A stretch of 45,021 bases of DNA from Actinomadura sp. GC306 (lineage in GTDB: Bacteria; Actinomycetota; Actinomycetes; Streptosporangiales; Streptosporangiaceae), in the NCBI RefSeq assembly GCF_004348665.1, contig NZ_SMKM01000021.1, forward strand, positions 1 through 45,021, written 5' to 3'. The notes beneath the pieces are model-generated. The model saw only the letters and a program-made list of their open reading frames with translations, was not told the origin of the DNA and did no database searches. Of this stretch, positions 36,020 through 44,481 are shown piece by piece (within the stretch, counting starts at the first letter, position 1; each line of letters begins with the position of its first letter). The translations under genes were made by a program, and so were the position numbers.

Positions 36020-37228
36020 TCAGGTCAGGTCTCGTACTAGGGCGTCGGCCAGTAGGCGGCCGCGTTTGGTCAGGACGGCGCGGCCCTGGTCGTAGGGGGC
36101 CGCCTCTAGCAGGCCGTCGTCGATGGCTTGGCGGACTTCCTTGTCGTTGAGGATGTCCGTGGGGCAGCCCTGGGACAGGCGTAGTTCCAGCATGATGCGC
36201 TCTATGCGGCGGTCATCGTCGTCCAGGATCTCTCTGGCGTGGGCGGGGGTCCTGCCCTCCGCTAGGCGGGCGGCGTAGGCGGCGGGGTGCTTGACGTTCC
36301 ACCAGCGGGTTCCGCCCATGTGGCTGTGTGCCCCTGGCCCGACGCCCCACCAGTCGGCGCCCGTCCAATAGAGCATGTTGTGGCGGCAGACGGCGTCCGG
36401 GCCGGTGGCCCAGTTGGAGATCTCGTACCAGTGCAGGCCGTGGGCGCTCAGGAGCGCGTCCGCGATCAGGTACCGGTCGGCCATGGCGTCGTCGTCGGGG
36501 GCGGTCAGCTCTCCTCGCCTGACCTGTGCGGCGAGCCGTGTGCCCTCTTCGACGATGAGCGCGTACGCCGACACGTGATCGGGTTCGGCTGCCAGGGCGG
36601 CCTCCAAGGACGCCTTCCAGTCGTCGTCGGTCTCCCCTGGCGTCCCGTAGATGAGGTCCAGGTTGATGTGTTCGAAGCCCGCCTTGCGCGTCCAGTCGAC
36701 CACCTGCGGGATGCGTCCGGGGGTGTGGCTGCGTTCCAGGACGGCCAGGACGTGCTCGCGCGCGCTTTGCATGCCGTAGGAGACGCGCGTGAAGCCGACC
36801 TCGCGCAACCTGGCCAGGTACGCCTCGTCGACCGACTCCGGGTTGGCCTCCGTGGTCACCTCGGCGTTCGCGGCCAGACCGAACTCGTCCCTGATCGCGT
36901 CGAGCACACGGCCCAGGTCGCCGGCCGGGAGCAGCGTCGGTGTCCCGCCCCCTACGAAGACGGTCTCCACGGGCAGGTCCGCGTCGCCCAGCACCCGACG
37001 GGCCATCCGCACTTCGGCGATGGCTGTGTCGGCATAGGAATCGCGGCTGGCGCCGGGGCCCAGTTCCGTCGCCGTGTAGGTGTTGAAGTCGCAGTAGCCG
37101 CACCGCGTCACGCAGAACGGGACGTGCACGTAGAACGCGAACGGCCGCGTCCCCAATCCCTCCCGGGCGCGTTCGGGCAGCGTGCCGTCCACCGGCACGG
37201 GGTCACCATCGGGAAGCGTTGAGGGCAC
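36020..37228 (-). CDS. hemW: HemW-type radical SAM haem chaperone
   Basis: 402 residues. The [4Fe-4S] motif FCVTRCGYCDF (CxxxCxxC) sits near residue 38, followed by FVGGGTPTLLP (SAM site) and GMQSAREHVLAVLERSHT, then NLDLIYGTPGETDDDW. The HemN C-terminal domain is present. It was long called coproporphyrinogen oxidase-like; HemW binds haem and lacks the extra cysteine of HemN. GTG 37228 with TTGAGGG just upstream starts 3 bp after the stop of the preceding gene, so the two are cotranscribed. Confidence 0.93.
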   Translation of the reverse strand: MPSTLPDGDPVPVDGTLPERAREGLGTRPFAFYVHVPFCVTRCGYCDFNTYTATELGPGASRDSYADTAIAEVRMARRVLGDADLPVETVFVGGGTPTLLPAGDLGRVLDAIRDEFGLAANAEVTTEANPESVDEAYLARLREVGFTRVSYGMQSAREHVLAVLERSHTPGRIPQVVDWTRKAGFEHINLDLIYGTPGETDDDWKASLEAALAAEPDHVSAYALIVEEGTRLAAQVRRGELTAPDDDAMADRYLIADALLSAHGLHWYEISNWATGPDAVCRHNMLYWTGADWWGVGPGAHSHMGGTRWWNVKHPAAYAARLAEGRTPAHAREILDDDDRRIERIMLELRLSQGCPTDILNDKEVRQAIDDGLLEAAPYDQGRAVLTKRGRLLADALVRDLT

Positions 37229-37231
37229 CCC

Positions 37232-37702
37232 TCAAGTCTGCCCGGCCCGGCCCCCTGCTCCGTCCCGTGCGTCGAGCTTGTCGCGGAGCCAGTCCGGGAT
37301 GTTGTCCTCGGAGCGGGGGAAGCGGTCCAGGTCCAGGGCGTAGGCGGAGGGCGTCAGCGGCGGCGTGAACTCGGGTTCGCCGTCGTAGTCGAACTCGGCG
37401 CTGAAGTGCCCCGAGCGCTCGATCTGCAGGCGCGCGGTGAACCAGGCGCCTTTGTCGCGGCGGTACATGACGCGGCGGAGCTCGTCCATCTTGCCCACGG
37501 CCTGCCCCGGCGGCATGGTCTGGCGGCGCTCGCCGTCCGGGCCCTCGACCTCCAGGGAGGCGCTGTCGATGCCGACCGTGGCACGGAACTCGAAGTCGAG
37601 CCTCTCCCAGCCCGACGGGGCCGCGGAGCGCAGCGCGCGGACGGCGCCGTTCACCGTCTCCCGCTCCTTCGGAGAACGCAGAACCTGCTCGGGGTGGGTC
37701 AC
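37232..37702 (-). CDS. YezG/DUF600-like protein
   Basis: 156 residues. The pattern SGWERLDFEF, then ELRRVMYRRDKGAWFTARL and GHFSAEFDYDGEPEF, resembles the YezG (DUF600) family, which includes immunity proteins of Bacillus LXG toxins. The C-terminal part (ALDLDRFPRSEDNIPDWL) is an extension not expected in the Bacillus proteins. The fold match is by pattern only. No toxin gene is adjacent. It precedes hemW in the same transcript. GTG/ATG choice: the protein begins MTHPEQVL with a GGAGG-type site nearby. Confidence 0.5.
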   Translation of the reverse strand: MTHPEQVLRSPKERETVNGAVRALRSAAPSGWERLDFEFRATVGIDSASLEVEGPDGERRQTMPPGQAVGKMDELRRVMYRRDKGAWFTARLQIERSGHFSAEFDYDGEPEFTPPLTPSAYALDLDRFPRSEDNIPDWLRDKLDARDGAGGRAGQT

Positions 37703-37740
37703 GCTACCTCCGGGAGGTCGTCAAAGTCGGCCGATCGGAA

Positions 37741-37762
37741 CGGTACCCGTCCGACCGTACCG
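37741..37762. promoter_or_regulatory. Inverted repeat in a divergent promoter region
   Basis: CGGTAC (37741-37746) and GTACCG (37757-37762) are 10 nt apart, followed by TATATG (37764-37769), a plausible -10 box. It lies between the YezG-like gene and the plus-strand gene at 37888. Confidence 0.4.
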
Positions 37763-37887
37763 ATATATGGACCCGGATTGAGCGCACGCCCCTCGTGTCG
37801 TGAGCATTGCCCCGGAGACACCGCCCCCCGCAACGCGACGCCCGACGGCGAGGGCGATGCGAACGAACACCCACTACGATCAGCCGG

Positions 37888-38802
37888 ATGCGGGATGAGG
37901 GTGCGGCTGAGGGGGGACGGGCGCCCGCGCGGGTTGTGCTCTGCGGGGAGCCCGACGGGTGGCACTACGTGGTCGTGGACGCCGCGGGCGCCGAGCGGCG
38001 CCGGACTCTTCCCGTGGCGGGTACGCGTTGGCGGACGGGCGCGGTGTCCGGGCCGGAACCGGCGTGGTGGCGGCGCAGGCTCGCCGAGACGGCGGAGGCG
38101 CTGCGCGAGGTGGTCGCCGAGCGGCTGACCGACGCCACGTTCCGCGACCTGGGGGTCGAGGCCGACATCACCTGGTTCGCGGTGGACGAGCCCGTCGCGT
38201 GGGAGGGCCTCGTCACGCTGCGGGAGGCCGATCCGGCGCGGTTCCCCGGGCGGGTCGCGCCGTTCGTGGTCGCGCTGGATCCGGGCCGCGGCGCGCTGCT
38301 GCCCGACGCGAGCCTGCTGTTCTCCACGCGTGCGGCGGACGCCTGGAGCACCCTCGCCGCGATCGCCGAGCGCTGCGGCACCGCTCCGCCGGAGGCGTCG
38401 CTGCTGTGCGGGTGGGCCGGGCACCGGAGCGTCCGGGTGGGGCGCGGGCGGCTGGCGCTGTCCACCGGCCGGGACGAGGGCGGTGTGGAGCGGCTCGCGG
38501 AGATCTGCGCGACGCGGCCGGCGGGCTGGAGCGGCAACCCGGAGCTGCGTCCGCGGTTCGAGAGCGTCGACCTGCTGGACGAGCCCGCCGGGGACGTCGT
38601 CGTGCTGCTCCGGGAGCTCGGGCACGAGATCGTCCGGCGGGGGCGGACGGCGCGGCTGCCCGCGCTCGGCCTCACCCTTTACGAGCCCGACGGCGCGGAG
38701 GCCGCCGCGGAGCGGTTCACCGGCGTCTCGCTCCGGCCGCCGGCCGCGGCGGCGCCGCTGTGGGGGCCGGTCCGGACGCCGGACGCCGCCGACGCACCGT
38801 AG
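37888..38802 (+). CDS. Hypothetical protein
   Basis: 304 residues from ATG 37888. It is soluble, Arg/Glu-rich, without signal peptide or helices. Sections with conserved-looking character are WHYVVVDAAGAERRRTLPV, GRVAPFVVALDPG, LLCGWAGHRSVRVGRG and LALSTGRDEGG. I recognise no domain or motif. The ribosome site is poor, so the start could be later. It follows a divergent promoter region and precedes the secreted gene by 74 bp. Confidence 0.6.
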   Translation: MRDEGAAEGGRAPARVVLCGEPDGWHYVVVDAAGAERRRTLPVAGTRWRTGAVSGPEPAWWRRRLAETAEALREVVAERLTDATFRDLGVEADITWFAVDEPVAWEGLVTLREADPARFPGRVAPFVVALDPGRGALLPDASLLFSTRAADAWSTLAAIAERCGTAPPEASLLCGWAGHRSVRVGRGRLALSTGRDEGGVERLAEICATRPAGWSGNPELRPRFESVDLLDEPAGDVVVLLRELGHEIVRRGRTARLPALGLTLYEPDGAEAAAERFTGVSLRPPAAAAPLWGPVRTPDAADAP

Positions 38803-38876
38803 CGCCACGAACCCGACACTGAGCGGCGACCGGGCCGTCACCGGATCGCGACCCGGCCGGTCTAGCTTCGCCGATC

Positions 38877-40280
38877 ATGAGAAGCCGTGCGCGGCACGCC
38901 GTGCTCGCCCTGACCGGTGCCGCGCTCGCCGGCGCCCCGCTCGCCGTCGCCGCGCCCGCCGCCGCCGCGTCCGGGACGATCGTCGTCGACCGCGGCGGTC
39001 CCGCCCGGACGCTGCCGTTCACCGCCGGCCGGGACGGTGAGGCCGTCATCTCGTTCGCCGCGTCCGCTCCGGGCGTCTCGTGGGCGCGCGAGGGGGCCGA
39101 GTCCGCGGTGGTGTCGATCGCGGTGGACGGGCGTCACGTGACCGATCTGGTCGTCCCGTCGTCCGAACCGGTGGATCGGAGCCTCGGCCTCGGGCACGTC
39201 CGGAAGGGCGACCATGAGGTGACGTTGCGGTTCGCGAAGGGCAGCGCTCCCGCGGCCGCGCGGGTCAGGCTCGGCCGCACCCGCGTGCGCATGCCGGCCG
39301 ACGCGACGGCATTGCGCCACGCCCCCGTCGTCGTCGGGCGGACGGGCTGGCCGTTCGGTGACCCGTACCAGAACGCCACCACCGACACCCCGCTGCTCGC
39401 CTGGCACGAGACGCGGCCCGCCGCGACCCCCGGGCACCGGGTCATCGAGTACTCGATGGTGTGGAGCAACGAGGACGGCGGCACGGACACGCCCGCGCTG
39501 CTGGCCCGCTGGGGCCGCACGACGGACATCGAATGGGTGTACCGGGTCGAGGTGGACGAGTCGGGCGAGCGTGTGGCCGGCACCGCCGTCTACCAGGCGC
39601 CGCTGCACCTGACGTTCCAGTTCACGGGCCGTTTCGAGGGCGACCACCCGGTTCTGCAGACGTGCACCGAGAACAACAACATGTGCGACGTCGTCTCCCC
39701 GGACCCGCCGCTCCGTTTCCTCCTGGACGCCTCCCGGACGCGACCGCCGGGGCGCGCCCGCGAGGCCGTCATGGACCGTGACCCGTGGACGTACCGTGTC
39801 GCCGCCCAGGAGCTCGTGCGCGAGGGGAAGATCGAGCGGCCGTCCGATCCGGCGACGCGCGAGGCCGGCGACCCGCGCACCTACCTGTTCGCCGAGTTCG
39901 CCAAGACGACCGGTGCGCCCACCGCGTGGGGTTCGGCGCCGGGGGTGGCGCTCGGCGTCCGGCTGAAGGCCGACCCGTCGACGCTCTACCGGTCCGACCA
40001 CGGCCGGCCGGACTGGTCGGCCGAGCGCGACGGCGCCGTCGCCACCACCGTCGAACTCCCGCAAGGGACGGCGATGTCCGACATCGCGTCGATCGAGGCG
40101 TTGCGCAGGCCCGTCGGGCTCGGCGACAACGGCGCACCGGCCACGGTCACCTCGATCAACCGGGGCTTCTTCCTGGACGACGCGTACCTGCCGCAGCCGT
40201 CCGGCGTCTCGTGGCAGGGGTCGGTGACGCTCACGCGGGAGAACCCGTCCGCCGTCCTCTGGCGTCCCGGGCTCACCTGA
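38877..40280 (+). CDS. Large secreted protein of unknown function
   Basis: 467 residues. A signal peptide (HAVLALTGAALAGAPLAVAAPAAAA) precedes a mature chain with a beta-rich N-terminal part (TIVVDRGG, VSIAVDGRHV) and a longer C-terminal part with two close cysteines (TCTENNNMC). The mix of small-Trp motifs and beta strands fits an extracellular binding or hydrolase fold, but no catalytic motif is visible. The ATG lies only 8 nt after a TAGCTT box (38863-38868), so the transcript may be nearly leaderless; no Shine-Dalgarno is present. Confidence 0.7.
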   Translation: MRSRARHAVLALTGAALAGAPLAVAAPAAAASGTIVVDRGGPARTLPFTAGRDGEAVISFAASAPGVSWAREGAESAVVSIAVDGRHVTDLVVPSSEPVDRSLGLGHVRKGDHEVTLRFAKGSAPAAARVRLGRTRVRMPADATALRHAPVVVGRTGWPFGDPYQNATTDTPLLAWHETRPAATPGHRVIEYSMVWSNEDGGTDTPALLARWGRTTDIEWVYRVEVDESGERVAGTAVYQAPLHLTFQFTGRFEGDHPVLQTCTENNNMCDVVSPDPPLRFLLDASRTRPPGRAREAVMDRDPWTYRVAAQELVREGKIERPSDPATREAGDPRTYLFAEFAKTTGAPTAWGSAPGVALGVRLKADPSTLYRSDHGRPDWSAERDGAVATTVELPQGTAMSDIASIEALRRPVGLGDNGAPATVTSINRGFFLDDAYLPQPSGVSWQGSVTLTRENPSAVLWRPGLT

Positions 40281-40424
40281 CGCGGCCTCACGTGGCGCGA
40301 ACCGGCCACGGCGCAGGGAAAAGCGGGAACTGTCCCGAACTCCGGGCGCGTCCAAGGAGTCATACACTTCGCCAATAGGTCGCACACCGTACGTGCGGAG
40401 CGAACTTAAGAGAGGACGTCCGCC

Positions 40425-40946
40425 ATGGCCTACGGGCCTCCCCCGTCGCCCGGCCCTGGGCAGCCCCACCAGGCCCCTTGGCAGCAGCCCGGAAACCTCT
40501 GGCAGCAGCAGCCCCACCAGGCGCCGCAGCAGCCCCCTCAGCAGCAGCCCGGCCCCGCCTGGCAGCCGCCCCAACCTGGCGGGGGCACCGCCCAGATGCC
40601 CGGCAGCTACGGCCCCGTCTCGGACGACGACAAGACGTGGTCGCTCATGGCGTACGTGGGCCAGTTCCTCGTCGGCGCGATCGCGCCCGCCATCGTCTAC
40701 TTCGGCAAGGCACGGTCACCGTTCGTGCGCCGGCACGCCGCGCAGGGCCTCAACATGGGTCTCGCGGCCATCGCGGTGTGGTTCGTTGGAGGGCTGCTGT
40801 CCCTGGCCGTCGAGGTGCTCATCTGGGTGCCGATGCTCTTCACGGCCGCCGTGATGTTCTTCCTCGTGTTCGCGGCCCGCGCCGCCAACCGCGGCGAGTT
40901 CCGCCGCGTGCCGCCCGCCGTGGCCTGGCCGCTGCTCAAGAAGTAG
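40425..40946 (+). CDS. DUF4870 membrane protein with Pro/Gln-rich head
   Basis: 173 residues. The first 60 residues are Pro/Gln/Gly-rich and cytoplasmic. DUF4870 follows: DDKTWSLMAYVGQFLVGAIAPAIVYFG, RSPFVRRHAAQGLNMG, then two more helices (VWFVGGLLSLAVEVLIWVP, TAAVMFFLVFAARAA). Function unknown. ATG 40425 has GAGAGGA upstream. The gene ends at a strong shared terminator with lepA. Confidence 0.9.
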   Translation: MAYGPPPSPGPGQPHQAPWQQPGNLWQQQPHQAPQQPPQQQPGPAWQPPQPGGGTAQMPGSYGPVSDDDKTWSLMAYVGQFLVGAIAPAIVYFGKARSPFVRRHAAQGLNMGLAAIAVWFVGGLLSLAVEVLIWVPMLFTAAVMFFLVFAARAANRGEFRRVPPAVAWPLLKK

Positions 40947-40961
40947 GACCGCTCGCTGAAC

Positions 40962-40985
40962 GAGCCCCTGCCCGGGCAGGGGCTC
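40962..40985. terminator. Bidirectional terminator between DUF4870 and lepA
   Basis: A perfect 24-nt palindrome (12-nt arms, opening to a small loop) sits between the convergent genes. Confidence 0.75.
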
Positions 40986-40998
40986 GCAGAGCCGGTTC

Positions 40999-42843
40999 CT
41001 ACTTGCGGCCCTTGTCGGTGGGCTCGCCGCCGCTCGTGGACAGCGCCGCGACGAAGGCCTCCTGCGGGACGTCCACCCGCCCGATGGTCTTCATCCGCTT
41101 CTTGCCCTCCTTCTGCCTCTCCAGCAGCTTCCGCTTGCGGGAGATGTCACCGCCGTAGCACTTGGCGAGGACGTCCTTGCGGATGGCGCGGATGTTCTCC
41201 CGGGCGATGATCCGGGCGCCGATCGCCGCCTGGATCGGCACCTCGTACTGCTGCCGCGGGATGAGCTCCTTGAGCTTGGACGTCATCATCAGCCCGTACT
41301 CGCGCGACTTGTCCCGGTGGACGATCTGGCTGAACGCGTCCACCGACTCGCCCTGCAGCAGGATGTCGACCTTGACGAGGTCGGACTCCTGCTCCCCGCT
41401 GGGCTCGTAGTCGAGCGTCGCGTACCCGCGGGTCCGGGACTTCAGCTGGTCGAAGAAGTCGAAGATGATCTCGGCGAGCGGGAGGGTGTAGCGGATCTCG
41501 ACCCGGTCCTCCGACAGGTAGTCCATGCCGAGCAGCACGCCGCGGCGGCCCTGGCACAGCTCCATGATCGCGCCGATGTGCTCGGCCGGGGACAGCAGCG
41601 TCGTCCGCACCACCGGCTCGTACACCTTGGCGATCTTGCCCTCGGGGAACTCGCTGGGGTTGGTGACGGTGTGCTCGGTCCCGTCCTCCATCACGACGCG
41701 GTACACGACGTTCGGGGCGGTCGAGATCAGCGTGAGGGCGAACTCGCGCTCCAGCCGCTCGCGGACGATCTCCATGTGCAGCAGCCCGAGGAAGCCGCAG
41801 CGGAACCCGAACCCGAGCGCCGCCGACGTCTCCGGCTCGTAGATCAGCGCGGCGTCGTTCAGCTGAAGCTTGTCGAGCGCGTCGCGCAGCTCGGGGTACT
41901 GGTCGCCGTCCATCGGGTAGAGGCCGGAGAACACCATCGGCTTCGGGTCGCGGTAGCCGCCGAGCGGCTCGGGCGCCGGCCGCGACGCGCCGGTCACGGT
42001 GTCGCCGACCCGCGCCTGCCGGACGTCCTTCACGCCGGTGATCAGGTAGCCGACCTCGCCGACGCCGAGGCCCTGCACCGGCTTCGGCTCCGGGGAGATG
42101 ACGCCGACCTCCAGGGTCTCGTGCGCCGACCCCGTCGACATCATCATGCTCTTCTCGCGCCGCGACAGCCGCCCGTCCATGATCCGGATGTAGGTGACGA
42201 CGCCGCGGTAGGTGTCGTACACCGAGTCGAAGATCAGCGCGCGGGCGGGGCCGTCGGGGTCGCCGACCGGCGCCGGCACGTCCCGGACGATCTTGTCGAG
42301 CAGCTCGCGGACGCCCTCGCCGGTCTTGCCCGACACGCGCAGCACGTCCGACGGGTCGCAGCCGATGATCCCGGCCAGCTCCTCGGCGTACTTCTCCGGC
42401 TGCGCCGCCGGCAGGTCGATCTTGTTGAGGACCGGGATCAGGTGCAGGTCCGCCTCAAGCGCCAGGTACAGGTTCGCCAGCGTCTGCGCCTCGATGCCCT
42501 GCGCCGCGTCCACCAGCAGGACCGCGCCCTCGCACGCCGCGAGCGACCGGGACACCTCGTAGGAGAAGTCGACGTGCCCGGGGGTGTCGATCAGGTTGAG
42601 CACGTGGTCGACGCCGCCGGACGTGTAGGGCAGCCGGACGGCCTGGCTCTTGATCGTGATGCCGCGCTCGCGCTCGATGTCCATGCGGTCGAGGTACTGG
42701 GCGCGCATCTGGCGCTCCTCGACCACGCCGGTCAACTGCAGCATCCGGTCCGCGAGGGTCGACTTGCCGTGGTCGATGTGCGCGATGATGCAGAAGTTGC
42801 GGATGATCGCGGGATCGGTCTTGTCAGGCTCGGGCGCTGCCAC
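40999..42843 (-). CDS. lepA: Elongation factor 4 (LepA)
   Basis: 614 residues, standard length. G1 is [15 protein letters not shown]3 [12 protein letters not shown] and G4 [11 protein letters not shown]. Domains II and III continue with the LepA-specific C-terminal domain ([47 protein letters not shown]). It is a ribosome-dependent GTPase linked to 30S assembly and to back-translocation in vitro. GTG 42843 starts at [11 protein letters not shown]. It is divergent from rpsT, as in most actinobacteria. Confidence 0.96.
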   Translation of the reverse strand: MAAPEPDKTDPAIIRNFCIIAHIDHGKSTLADRMLQLTGVVEERQMRAQYLDRMDIERERGITIKSQAVRLPYTSGGVDHVLNLIDTPGHVDFSYEVSRSLAACEGAVLLVDAAQGIEAQTLANLYLALEADLHLIPVLNKIDLPAAQPEKYAEELAGIIGCDPSDVLRVSGKTGEGVRELLDKIVRDVPAPVGDPDGPARALIFDSVYDTYRGVVTYIRIMDGRLSRREKSMMMSTGSAHETLEVGVISPEPKPVQGLGVGEVGYLITGVKDVRQARVGDTVTGASRPAPEPLGGYRDPKPMVFSGLYPMDGDQYPELRDALDKLQLNDAALIYEPETSAALGFGFRCGFLGLLHMEIVRERLEREFALTLISTAPNVVYRVVMEDGTEHTVTNPSEFPEGKIAKVYEPVVRTTLLSPAEHIGAIMELCQGRRGVLLGMDYLSEDRVEIRYTLPLAEIIFDFFDQLKSRTRGYATLDYEPSGEQESDLVKVDILLQGESVDAFSQIVHRDKSREYGLMMTSKLKELIPRQQYEVPIQAAIGARIIARENIRAIRKDVLAKCYGGDISRKRKLLERQKEGKKRMKTIGRVDVPQEAFVAALSTSGGEPTDKGRK

Positions 42844-42935
42844 CGGGGTCCGTTCGCAAATTCACTGGGATGGACAAGGACATGTGTACGTCCCATGGTC
42901 CCATGTCCCGCGCGATGCTCCGTGCACGGTTCGGT

Positions 42936-42964
42936 TTGGGCACGGCCCCGGTGATTGGTAAGCT
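42936..42964 (+). promoter_or_regulatory. rpsT promoter
   Basis: TTGGGC (42936-42941) and TAAGCT (42959-42964) are 17 bp apart. The predicted transcript has a leader of about 115 nt before rpsT, long enough for the autogenous control known for S20 elsewhere; a leader fold was not computed. Confidence 0.6.
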
Positions 42965-43085
42965 GTGCGACTGCGTGTGGCGTAGCGTCGTGCCCCGGGG
43001 GCACCGTCCGCCCCCCGTTCAGACCTTTCGTCAGAGCCTGCCGTGGCGCAGGCGAGGATCGCGATCAAGCTGAGGCACTGCAAAC

Positions 43086-43355
43086 GTGGCTAACATCAAG
43101 TCCCAGATCAAGCGCAACCGGCAGAACGAGAAGGCCCGGGTGCGGAACAAGGCCGTGAAGTCCGAGCTGAAGACGGCGATCCGCAAGTTCCGCGAGGCCG
43201 CCGACGCCGGCAACGTCGACGACGCCGTGGCCGCCCAGCGGCACGCCGCACGCAAGCTGGACAAGGCCGTCAGCAAGGGCGTCATCCACAAGAACCAGGC
43301 GGCCAACCGCAAGTCGGCGATCGCCAAGCGCGCCGCCGCGCTCCAGGCCAAGTAG
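43086..43355 (+). CDS. rpsT: 30S ribosomal protein S20
   Basis: 89 residues, the family length. It starts with [20 protein letters not shown] and shows [15 protein letters not shown] and [16 protein letters not shown]20 binds 16S rRNA helices near the 30S base. GTG 43086 is the start by alignment to the conserved N-terminus; it follows AGGCACTGCAAAC without a strong Shine-Dalgarno. Ends 12 bp before a hairpin. Confidence 0.96.
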   Translation: MANIKSQIKRNRQNEKARVRNKAVKSELKTAIRKFREAADAGNVDDAVAAQRHAARKLDKAVSKGVIHKNQAANRKSAIAKRAAALQAK

Positions 43356-43366
43356 GCGGCACGCAC

Positions 43367-43395
43367 GGGGCCGGGCGTTGAGTCGCGCCGGCCCC
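43367..43395 (+). terminator. Terminator after rpsT
   Basis: GGGGCCGG (43367-43374) pairs with CCGGCCCC (43388-43395), a perfect 8-bp stem with a 13-nt loop. It ends five bases before the kptA start codon. Confidence 0.65.
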
Positions 43396-43400
43396 GACGC

Positions 43401-43943
43401 ATGTCCATGGACGAGCGGCGCGCGGTCCGGATCTCCAAGTACCTCGCCCGGCATCTCCGGCACCGGCCCGACCGGATCGGCCTCACCCTCGATCCCGGCG
43501 GCTGGGCCGGCGTCACCGAGCTGCTGGCGGCCTGCGCCGCGCACGGCTTCCCGCTGACCCGCGCCGAACTCGAACACGTCGTCGCGGTCGACGGCAAGCG
43601 GCGCTACGTCCTCGACGGGGACCGCATCCGCGCCGCGCAGGGCCACTCGGTCCAGGTCGACCTGGACCTACCTCCCGCGGCCCCGCCGGACCTGCTCTTC
43701 CACGGCACGGTGGGCCGCGCCGTGGCGTCGATCCTGCGGGACGGCCTCCTGCCCATGGGGCGGCACGCCGTCCACCTCTCCCCCGACCGCGAGACGGCCC
43801 ACCGCGTCGGCGCCCGCCGCGGCGCACCCGTCGTCCTCCTCGTGGAGGCCGGACGGATGGCCGCCGACGGGCACGTCTTCCACGTCAGCGAGAACGGGGT
43901 GTGGCTGACCGCCCGCGTCCCGCCGGAATATCTTCGCGAATGA
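43401..43943 (+). CDS. kptA: RNA 2'-phosphotransferase (Tpt1/KptA)
   Basis: 180 residues. The N-terminal half shows SKYLARHLRHRPDRIGL (Arg and His of the active site) and GGWAGVTELL. The C-terminal ADP-ribosyltransferase fold has LLFHGTVGRAVASILRDGL and MGRHAVHLS, then FHVSENGVWLT. In yeast and in bacterial homologues the enzyme transfers an internal 2'-phosphate from RNA to NAD+, giving ADP-ribose 1'',2''-cyclic phosphate. The natural bacterial substrate is unclear, since bacteria lack the fungal-type tRNA splicing that makes it. No ribosome site precedes ATG 43401. It overlaps the HAD gene tail-to-tail by 59 bp. Confidence 0.9.
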   Translation: MSMDERRAVRISKYLARHLRHRPDRIGLTLDPGGWAGVTELLAACAAHGFPLTRAELEHVVAVDGKRRYVLDGDRIRAAQGHSVQVDLDLPPAAPPDLLFHGTVGRAVASILRDGLLPMGRHAVHLSPDRETAHRVGARRGAPVVLLVEAGRMAADGHVFHVSENGVWLTARVPPEYLRE

Positions 43944-44412
43944 CCTCGGCGGCCGCCCAGTCCGGGACGTGCCGCACCCATTCCGGCCCTTCCTCCGGCC
44001 CGAACAGGTACCGGTAGGGGACGATGTCCCGGATGGCGGCGTGCACGTCCAGCCGATCGTCGACCATGTGCGTGATGCCCAGCTCCCGGCAGTGCCGCGC
44101 CTTCTCGGGCCGCCGGCGGCAGAACCGGACGTTCTCCATCGGCAGGCCCGTCCGCGCGTAGAAGTCGTGATGGTCGAGCCAGGCCAGCGTCCGCCGCTGG
44201 ATGCGGTCACCGCACTTGGAGATGATCCAGGCCCGCCCGCCGAACGCCTCGATCAGCCCCGGCAGCACCTCGTACACGCCTTCGGTCGCCGGCGAGGCGA
44301 GCGCCTCCTCGAAGCTGCCGCCGAGGAACACGGTGTCCTGGGGCCCCGCCGCGAGCAGCCCCCCGTGAATGACCCGGCCGAAGTCGACGCCGAGCCGCGG
44401 TTCGATGTTCAT
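43885..44412 (-). CDS. HAD-fold protein
   Basis: 175 residues. Motif I is GVDFGRVI, motif II IISKCGD (Ser), and motif III/IV is PEKARHCRELGITHMVDDRLDV (Lys, then DD). The usual second Asp of motif I (DxD) is Gly here, which removes the general acid/base of most HAD phosphatases. So activity may be altered or lost, or it may act as a nucleotidase variant. Overlaps kptA by 59 bp convergently and is divergent from the LysR gene, which may regulate it. Confidence 0.75.
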   Translation of the reverse strand: MNIEPRLGVDFGRVIHGGLLAAGPQDTVFLGGSFEEALASPATEGVYEVLPGLIEAFGGRAWIISKCGDRIQRRTLAWLDHHDFYARTGLPMENVRFCRRRPEKARHCRELGITHMVDDRLDVHAAIRDIVPYRYLFGPEEGPEWVRHVPDWAAAEVIREDIPAGRGRSATPRSR

Positions 44413-44481
44413 GCCCTCACCCTTCCGCCGAAGGTCCTAGAGCAGAACTATTGAAGTATCTCCCGGCTATAGTCACGGGCT

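Noticed and set aside
41317..42954. 545-residue plus-strand frame opposite lepA
   Set aside because: Shadow of lepA, with no domain and the typical Val/Asp/Arg-rich antisense composition.
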